Source: CAIQPS01 sp964631965 (GTDB lineage: Bacteria > Actinomycetota > Thermoleophilia > RBG-16-64-13). From it: a stretch of 64,000 nt of DNA. Positions 58,589 through 64,000 of the stretch are shown piece by piece (the first letter of the stretch is position 1; the number at the start of each line of letters is the position of its first letter). Position numbers and translations under genes: made by a program. The DNA is taken from the NCBI GenBank assembly GCA_964631965.1, contig CAZWAR010000004.1, positions 1 to 64,000 of the forward strand, in the 5' to 3' direction. Under the pieces are notes generated by a model. The model was not told the DNA's origin. It did no database searches and saw nothing but the letters and a program-made list of their open reading frames with translations.

Positions 58589-59806
58589 TCACTGGGCCGA
58601 CGGGGATTTGATGTTGTCTGCCACCCAGGCGGCGCAATCGGCCTCCGAGGGGGCTTTGTCGGTCCAGTACTTGATGCGCTCCGCGATGTAGCCCGCGTAG
58701 TCGTCATTGAGACCGGCGGCCTTCATGTCCGCCAGCTTCTTGTCGATGAGCGGTTTCACGGCTGCGGCCCAAGCGGCCGACTCTTCGGGGCTCAAATCGA
58801 TGATCTCGCGGCCGGGCTGCTGCTTGAACAAGTCCACGCCCGCCGCGTCGAGGGCCGAGCCCACCTTCGCCCAATACTCCACGTACTCGTTGCTCACGTC
58901 CGTGAACACCTGCTGTACGTCGGCGGGCAGGGAATCCCACTTGTCCTTGTTCATGATCAGGTACATCGAAGTGATCGAGCCGATCGAGAAGCAGTTGGTG
59001 AGATAGTTCACCACTTCGGCCTGCTTCCACCCGGCCAGGACCTCGCGTGGGGCCAGACTGCCGTCGATGACCCCTTTGGACATCAGCTCGTACGCTTCGT
59101 TCTGCGCTGCCGCATACCCTTCAGCCCCGAGCGCGGAGGCGATGGCGGCCCCCACACCGGTCGACCGGATGACCTTGCCCTTCAGGTCGGCCAGTGTCCT
59201 CACCGGCTGCTTGACCGTGAAGATGACCTGCGGTCCGGTCCCGTAGAAGACCAATGCATGCACCTTGCCGAGTTCGGCGGGCATGAAGTTCTGGTAGTAG
59301 TCGTTGACTACATGGGTACCCACGTACCCGGCCGGGTAGCCGTTCGGATAGTCGAGCAGCTCCATGACCGGGAAGATGCCCGGGGTGTACGCGAACACCG
59401 AGAAACCGAGGTCGGAAATGCCCGTGACGACCCCATCGTAGACCTTGTTGGCCGCCGTCAAAGAGGCGCCCGGCAGGTATTCGAACGTTACTGCGCCGTT
59501 CGTGCGCTTCGTGATCTCAGCCATCCACATCTCGCCCACGACAGCGATCTTGTTGGTGGCCGGGAAGAACGTGTTGTAGGTGAACTTCCAGTTTCCGGCC
59601 GGATACGTCATCCCAGTGGAGGCCGCGGTCGTAGTCACGGCCTCGGTTGTAACGGGTGCAGCGGTGGTGGGTCCGGCGGTCGTCACCGGTCCGGCAGTGG
59701 TGGGGGGGGCAGTAGTAGTCGTCGTCTCATCACTCGAGCCGCACGCAACGAGAACCACCCCCAGCGACAGAACGAGCACCAACCCTAGTAGCAGCGCCTT
59801 CTTCAT
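58589..59806 (-). CDS. dctP: TRAP transporter substrate-binding lipoprotein DctP
   Basis: The 405-residue protein begins MKKALLLGLVLVLSLGVVLV followed by a lipobox Cys (LVAC), then a Thr/Pro/Ala linker of about 45 residues and a DctP domain. Family stretches are LPGASLTAANKVYDGVVTGI, GKVIRSTGVGAAIASALGAE, PREVLAGWKQAEVVNYLTNC and WDSLPADVQQVFTDVSNEYV. It binds the substrate, probably an organic acid, outside the cell. ATG 59806 follows GGAGG at 8 nt; the reading from 59845 is longer but lacks a signal peptide start. Confidence 0.94.
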   Translation of the reverse strand: MKKALLLGLVLVLSLGVVLVACGSSDETTTTTAPPTTAGPVTTAGPTTAAPVTTEAVTTTAASTGMTYPAGNWKFTYNTFFPATNKIAVVGEMWMAEITKRTNGAVTFEYLPGASLTAANKVYDGVVTGISDLGFSVFAYTPGIFPVMELLDYPNGYPAGYVGTHVVNDYYQNFMPAELGKVHALVFYGTGPQVIFTVKQPVRTLADLKGKVIRSTGVGAAIASALGAEGYAAAQNEAYELMSKGVIDGSLAPREVLAGWKQAEVVNYLTNCFSIGSITSMYLIMNKDKWDSLPADVQQVFTDVSNEYVEYWAKVGSALDAAGVDLFKQQPGREIIDLSPEESAAWAAAVKPLIDKKLADMKAAGLNDDYAGYIAERIKYWTDKAPSEADCAAWVADNIKSPSAQ

Positions 59807-59988
59807 CGCAGGCCCCTCCTTTGTGAGTGTCGGCCACTTCCCCAATAGCGCCGAATTCGTCTAGACACCACCCGTAATGAATGTAGCAGAACTGAAATGC
59901 ATAGCGCTATTCATTCTTTCACCACATGTCGGGAAGCTGATTCGAACATGGGCCGCTCAGTCGGCTTGTTCCGCCGGTGTCCGGCTCC

Positions 59989-59994
59989 TACTAT
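59989..59994 (+). promoter_or_regulatory. Possible -10 element of mgtC, leaderless
   Basis: TACTAT is six bases before ATG 60001. The intervening GGAAGC is too close to the ATG to act as a ribosome site. The 194 bp between dctP and this gene show no other feature. Confidence 0.4.
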
Positions 59995-60000
59995 GGAAGC

Positions 60001-60657
60001 ATGAGCCTTCTGGACATCTTCATCCGGATCGTGGTGGCTGCGGCTCTTGCCGGCGTCATCGGGCTGGAGCGTGAGATCGGCGAGCATTCGGCGGGGTTTC
60101 GCACAAATATCCTGGTGGGGGTCGGCGCCGCTGCATTCACCGTCGCTTCGTACGAGGGCGTGGCGGGACTCGACGTCGACCCCACCCGCATAGCGGCCGG
60201 GGTGGTTACCGGCATCGGCTTCCTTGGTGCTGGAGCCATCATCCGCTATGGGGTCTCGGTTCGGGGCCTCACCACCGCCGCAAGCCTTTGGACCGTGGCG
60301 GCGCTTGGAGTGCTCGCGGGTCAGGGACTGTACCTGGCTGCTGTCATCGCCACCGGCGTGGTGATTGTGAGCCTATCGGGTCTGCGCTTCCTCGAGGAAC
60401 ACCTGTTGCACCCGCACGACGGCCGGAAGACACCGGTGCGCGTGCACTTCTCCACACCCGGCTATGCACCCCTCACTACGCTCGTCGACGTACTTCGAGA
60501 CGCCGGGGTCACCGTCAGGGAGATGAGCGTTGCCTCCGGGGAGGGCGACCGCGACACCATCCACCTGCTCCTCGACCTGCCTCGCGGACTGCACCAGGAA
60601 CGGCTTCTCACGCTGATCGCGAACCTGCCGGAAGTAAGGACCGTCAGGATCGAGTAG
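60001..60657 (+). CDS. MgtC/SapB family membrane protein
   Basis: The 218-residue protein has four to five helices and the family signatures VIGLEREIGEHSAGFRTNIL, RIAAGVVTGIGFLGAGAIIR and VRGLTTAASLWTVAALGVLA, followed by a cytoplasmic ACT-like domain of about 75 residues. MgtC proteins affect magnesium homeostasis, membrane potential or F-ATPase activity; this long form with the C-terminal domain resembles MgtC itself. It is not linked to a Mg transporter here. A reading from 59977 adds eight residues and is not preferred. Confidence 0.9.
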   Translation: MSLLDIFIRIVVAAALAGVIGLEREIGEHSAGFRTNILVGVGAAAFTVASYEGVAGLDVDPTRIAAGVVTGIGFLGAGAIIRYGVSVRGLTTAASLWTVAALGVLAGQGLYLAAVIATGVVIVSLSGLRFLEEHLLHPHDGRKTPVRVHFSTPGYAPLTTLVDVLRDAGVTVREMSVASGEGDRDTIHLLLDLPRGLHQERLLTLIANLPEVRTVRIE

Positions 60658-60745
60658 CCCGCGTCGGCCGCACGGTCCGGCTCTTCGTCTCCTCGCTCCA
60701 AGCGATCCGCTCAAGACAGCCTTCCTCCGCGCCGATTACACCGGT

Positions 60746-63436
60746 GTGATAACGCCATGGATCAACACGGCCGACTCTCGCTGGGCCCGGCTCCATATCT
60801 GGAGGTCTCTGCGACGCGCGGAGGCCTCTAACGACGTGGGCGTCTCCCCGCACATCGTTAGGCGCATCACGGGGACGATCTTCGGTACTTGCGGCCTACT
60901 GGCGCTGGTCGGTCTGTGGTTGCCGCTGGAGGTCGGCGCGAACCGCATGGCCGTAGTCACTGCCGGGTCTGTGGCCATTGCTGTCGGCGCCCTGATCTTC
61001 CTCCTGCCCTGGCGATCTTGGCCCTCGGCCGTGACCCACGCGCTTGTTCCGCTAGGATTCGGCCTGCTCGGCACGGCCGTTTTTTTCGCCGGCGACCACG
61101 CTTACCTGTTCGGTACCATGTTCTGTGCATGTTTCGCAGCCATCGGGCTTTCCACCGGCCCGGGGACGTCGCTCCTCGCGTTTCCCCTCATGATCGCCGC
61201 CTACGGGGTACCCTTGGCATTCCGGACCGAGGACCTTGCCCTCTCCTTCAGCTTGGCGGCCTTCGTCGGCATCCTGTGCGTGCTCGTCGCCGAAACCGTG
61301 GCTTGGATATCCGCTTCCTTCCGCCGCAGTCGTGCAGCCCTGCACAGTGCCCACGCAGCGATGGACGACATGAGCGCCGACCTCACTTCCACGGACGTAG
61401 CAGAATTGGCCTGGAGCGCTTCCGTTCGTTTGCGCTGGCTGCTAGGAGTGAGAGATGTCGACGTGTACAGTCTGGGGCAGGACGGTCGTCTCTCCCGTTT
61501 GGCGGGCATGGTGGACGGCCGGCCGGCACCCGAGGACGCGCCCGCTCGGCATGAGCTGGGTTCGTGGGCAGCCGGTACGAGCGCGGCTAAGACACACAAG
61601 GCGGTGATTGAGGGGGCCCGGGGATCCTCCCTCACCATTCCCCTTGTCGCCGGCGACAGGGTGGTCGGATTGGTGGAGGCGGCGCGCTCGATCCCCGCGG
61701 AGACCATCACGCGAGAGCAACTGGATGTCTCGCTCTCCGTCTGTCGGTTGATCGCCCTATCGATCCAGAACGCGGAAGCGCTCGCCAAGCAGGAAGCGCA
61801 GACGCGGCGCCTGGCGTCCCTGCTCGAGTCCAGCCGGGCCGTCGCGGGAGCCGACGATATGGAGGAAGCGCTCGCGATCCTGACCCGCCGAGCAGGGGAG
61901 GCTATCGGAGCAGGTGAATGTGTCGCCTACGAGTACATGAACGCGATAGATGCCATCGTCCCTCGGGGAATGTGGGAGAAGTACCCGACCGGCTGGAACA
62001 AGCTGGGCCAGGTGTTCCCCTTGGCGGAGCACCCGATCGAGCGCAAGGTGCTCCAAGAGGGGATGCCTATTCTCGAGAACCTCTCCGATCCGAACCTCGA
62101 CCTTGTCAGTCGAGAGATAATGACCGCCTGGGAGGAGAAAAGTTGCCTCACCGTGCCGATGCGCTCATCGGAAGGGCCCGTCGGCCTCCTCGTGTTCTGG
62201 GACCAGCACCAGGAGCGTCAATACACGCCTGACGAGATGGCCTTCGCTCTCGGACTGGCCGACTTGGCCGGAGAGTCGGTACGACGCGCAAGGCTGGTGC
62301 GCACTCTCCAGCAACTGAGCGGCACCGACTCCCTCACCGGTCTCGCCAATCACCGTCAGATCCATGAACTGCTGAGCAGAGAGCAAGCCCGGGCCGAGAG
62401 ACATGGTCTCAGCTTCAGCCTGGTAATGCTCGACGTCGACGGCTTCAAGCTGCTCAACGACACCTACGGCCATCCCTGCGGCGATACCGCCCTCCGCCAC
62501 ATCGCTTCGGTGCTCCAGGCGAATGCACGGGCCAGCGACGTCGCGGGACGCTACGGGGGCGACGAGTTCGTCCTCATACTCCCGGAGACGAGCGTCGAAG
62601 AGGCCCACATGGTCATCGAGAAGATACGGACAGCCATCTCTGAAAAGCCGTTCGTCACTCCGACCGGGGAGAGGATCCCTCTTCATGCCAGCTTCGGGAT
62701 AGCCAGTTACCCTCACGACGGGCAGGCGGTGAACGAACTGGTGGTGGCAGCCGACGCCAACCTGTACGTCTCGAAGCGCAGAGGGGGCAACAATGTCACG
62801 AGTTCCGGGCGCGCCGAACCGCAGTGGACGGGAGAGACCAGCTTCGGCATGCTCGAGTCGATGGTGACGGCCGTCGACAACAAGGATCGGTACACCCGCC
62901 ACCACAGCGAACAGGTCACCGAGCTCGCCCTCGCACTCACAGCCGCCCTTGGTCTCTCGGGCAGCAGCATGCGGGCCATCCGGGCAGGCGGTCTGCTGCA
63001 TGATGTCGGCAAGATCGCGATCCCCGACCGCATCCTCTGGAAACCCGGGCAGCTCACGCCGGACGAGTGGGCGATCGTGCGGGGTCACCCGTCCACCGGC
63101 GAGGCCCTGATCCGAAACATGCCCGGATTGGACGAGGTCCCGGAACTCATCGCCGCCCATCACGAGCGCTTCGACGGCAAGGGCTACCCCAAGGGTCTCG
63201 CCGGCGCCGACATACCGCTGCTCGCCCGCATCCTGGCCGTTGCCGACGCCTACTCGGCGATGATCTCGGACCGGCCGTACAGAAGGGCGCTCACGAAAGA
63301 AGAGGCTCTCGCCGAACTGCGCAGAGAGGCAGGCACGCATTTCGATCCGGGAGTCGTGGCCGCGTTCATCCAATACGTGGGCGGCCAGGAGCACTCAACC
63401 CCGATCGAGCCGGCGCGCTCCAGCCGCTCTGGGTGA
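60746..63436 (+). CDS. Membrane-bound GAF-GGDEF-HD-GYP cyclic di-GMP enzyme
   Basis: The 896-residue protein has about six N-terminal helices (residues 40-190, MASE-like), two GAF-like domains (roughly 200-330 and 350-510), a GGDEF domain with the intact active site GRYGGDEFVLILPE near residue 603, and an HD-GYP domain. The I-site RASD lies five residues before GRYGGDEF minus its GGDEF core. HD-GYP shows LLHDVGKIAIPDRILWKPGQ and HHERFDGKGYPKGL, all catalytic residues present. It could therefore both make and break cyclic di-GMP. GTG 60746 is the first start; a 10-bp palindrome ACACCGGTGT overlaps it. No ribosome site is obvious, so the exact start is uncertain. Confidence 0.92.
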   Translation: MITPWINTADSRWARLHIWRSLRRAEASNDVGVSPHIVRRITGTIFGTCGLLALVGLWLPLEVGANRMAVVTAGSVAIAVGALIFLLPWRSWPSAVTHALVPLGFGLLGTAVFFAGDHAYLFGTMFCACFAAIGLSTGPGTSLLAFPLMIAAYGVPLAFRTEDLALSFSLAAFVGILCVLVAETVAWISASFRRSRAALHSAHAAMDDMSADLTSTDVAELAWSASVRLRWLLGVRDVDVYSLGQDGRLSRLAGMVDGRPAPEDAPARHELGSWAAGTSAAKTHKAVIEGARGSSLTIPLVAGDRVVGLVEAARSIPAETITREQLDVSLSVCRLIALSIQNAEALAKQEAQTRRLASLLESSRAVAGADDMEEALAILTRRAGEAIGAGECVAYEYMNAIDAIVPRGMWEKYPTGWNKLGQVFPLAEHPIERKVLQEGMPILENLSDPNLDLVSREIMTAWEEKSCLTVPMRSSEGPVGLLVFWDQHQERQYTPDEMAFALGLADLAGESVRRARLVRTLQQLSGTDSLTGLANHRQIHELLSREQARAERHGLSFSLVMLDVDGFKLLNDTYGHPCGDTALRHIASVLQANARASDVAGRYGGDEFVLILPETSVEEAHMVIEKIRTAISEKPFVTPTGERIPLHASFGIASYPHDGQAVNELVVAADANLYVSKRRGGNNVTSSGRAEPQWTGETSFGMLESMVTAVDNKDRYTRHHSEQVTELALALTAALGLSGSSMRAIRAGGLLHDVGKIAIPDRILWKPGQLTPDEWAIVRGHPSTGEALIRNMPGLDEVPELIAAHHERFDGKGYPKGLAGADIPLLARILAVADAYSAMISDRPYRRALTKEEALAELRREAGTHFDPGVVAAFIQYVGGQEHSTPIEPARSSRSG

Positions 63437-63482
63437 CGCGGGCTTCCTCGGACGTCGACCCACTTCCCCGACGTTCCTTCCT

Positions 63483-64000
63483 CTAGCGCCGCCGCGCCCC
63501 TTTGCCGCGAGATCCGCTCGACTTCCGTCCCGCACCTGACCGGCTTCCCCTCGAGCCCCCCGGAGTCGTCGTCCCCCCCGGCCCGGCCGTGTTCCGGTCC
63601 GGCAGGCTGTCTCCCTTGTCGGCCCGCAAGCGCGCCAGGTCTCGAGCCAGGTCCTTGATCTCGTCCCGAAGCTTGGCGGCATATTCGAAGCGCAACTCCT
63701 CGGCCGCCTGGAACATCTCCTCCTCGAGAGTCGCCATGAGCTTCTCGAGTTCGTCGGCGGACATCTCCTCTCCTCGTGCCGTTTTCCGCCGCTCCTTGTA
63801 TGGCACGCTGGCACTTATGCCGAGTAGTTCGGCGATGTCCGACACCCCTTTGACGATGGTGCGCGGTTCAATGTCGTGTGTCTCATTGAACGCGAGCTGC
63901 GCCTCACGCCGGCGGTCGGTTTCGGAGATCGCCCTGTCCATGGCCTCCGTGCGCTTGTCGGCGTACATGATCACCTTGCCCTCGACATTCCGAGCCGCCC
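63483..64000 (-). CDS. uvrB: UvrABC system protein B, C-terminal part (5' end outside window)
   Basis: The visible 172 codons begin in AARNVEGKVIMYADKRTEAM and run through ETDRRREAQLAFNETHDIEP and RTIVKGVSDI, which is helicase motif VI and the region after it in UvrB. The UVR domain that contacts UvrC follows (LMATLEEEMFQAAEELRFEY). A 60-residue Gly/Ser/Arg-rich tail after the UVR domain is longer than in most UvrB. UvrB verifies damage in nucleotide excision repair. Confidence 0.96.
   Translation of the reverse strand, partial: AARNVEGKVIMYADKRTEAMDRAISETDRRREAQLAFNETHDIEPRTIVKGVSDIAELLGISASVPYKERRKTARGEEMSADELEKLMATLEEEMFQAAEELRFEYAAKLRDEIKDLARDLARLRADKGDSLPDRNTAGPGGTTTPGGSRGSRSGAGRKSSGSRGKGARRR

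Noticed and set aside
63437..63482. Small gene or site between the GGDEF protein and uvrB
   Set aside because: The 46-bp convergent gap has no open frame, hairpin or motif that I can support.

Overview
The window is high-GC DNA with dense, mostly operonic bacterial genes and no phage, IS element, CRISPR array or tRNA. Gene content points to a deep-branching Actinomycetota (a Coriobacteriia/Thermoleophilia/Geothermincolia-like lineage rather than a classical Streptomyces or Mycobacterium). The main reasons are a fused PafB-PafC WYL regulator, a CwlM-type amidase-fold protein without a signal peptide, a tmRNA tag ending in ALAA, Thr/Lys-rich linkers in surface proteins, and many starts with a -10 hexamer only 6-9 nt upstream. 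The class-level assignment is inference; no rRNA is present.

Layout. 1-7.6 kb: recombinational repair nuclease AddB-AddA (minus strand, AddA cut by the window start) divergent from a PafBC-like WYL regulator and a small membrane protein. 7.6-13.7 kb: PilT ATPase, histone-deacetylase-like hydrolase, a NlpC/P60 coiled-coil hydrolase that probably starts at ATT, a CwlM-like protein and a CapA-like protein sharing a symmetrical promoter. 13.8-18.9 kb: ADP-forming acyl-CoA synthetase and a cation diffusion facilitator behind what looks like a NiCo (cobalt/nickel) riboswitch with terminator, then an MFS transporter and a small membrane protein. 18.9-28.5 kb: tmRNA and a long minus-strand housekeeping run, lepA - small membrane protein - hemW - hrcA - dnaJ - prmA - rnr - smpB. 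28.6-37.5 kb: an unrecognised lipoprotein, murJ, rpsT, holA-comEC-comEA (DNA uptake and DNA polymerase III delta), an alpha/beta hydrolase and yajQ. 37.6-41 kb: an M23 coiled-coil peptidase and an ABC-F ATPase.

41-50 kb is a metabolic block on the minus strand: MBL/beta-CASP nuclease, zinc alcohol dehydrogenase (interrupted by 10 N), 2-oxoacid dehydrogenase E1alpha, E1beta, a nitroreductase, E2, then futalosine-pathway menaquinone genes mqnB and mqnD. 50-52 kb holds AMP-forming acetyl-CoA synthetase with a strong terminator and a fragment resembling the C-terminus of a branched-chain amino-acid binding protein. 52.5-60 kb: leuS, an MFS transporter with a one-base frameshift, and a TRAP transporter (dctP-dctQ-dctM). 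60-64 kb: MgtC, a membrane GAF-GGDEF-HD-GYP cyclic-di-GMP protein, and the 3' end of uvrB.

Taken together the genes suggest a free-living organism that respires with menaquinone, takes up organic acids by TRAP transport, activates acetate and acyl groups by two routes, and has competence genes. I saw no wholly new defence or biosynthetic system. The least expected signals are regulatory: the NiCo-riboswitch candidate, a noncanonical start codon, a leaderless-promoter pattern, two symmetrical bidirectional promoters, and the PafBC-AddAB pairing.
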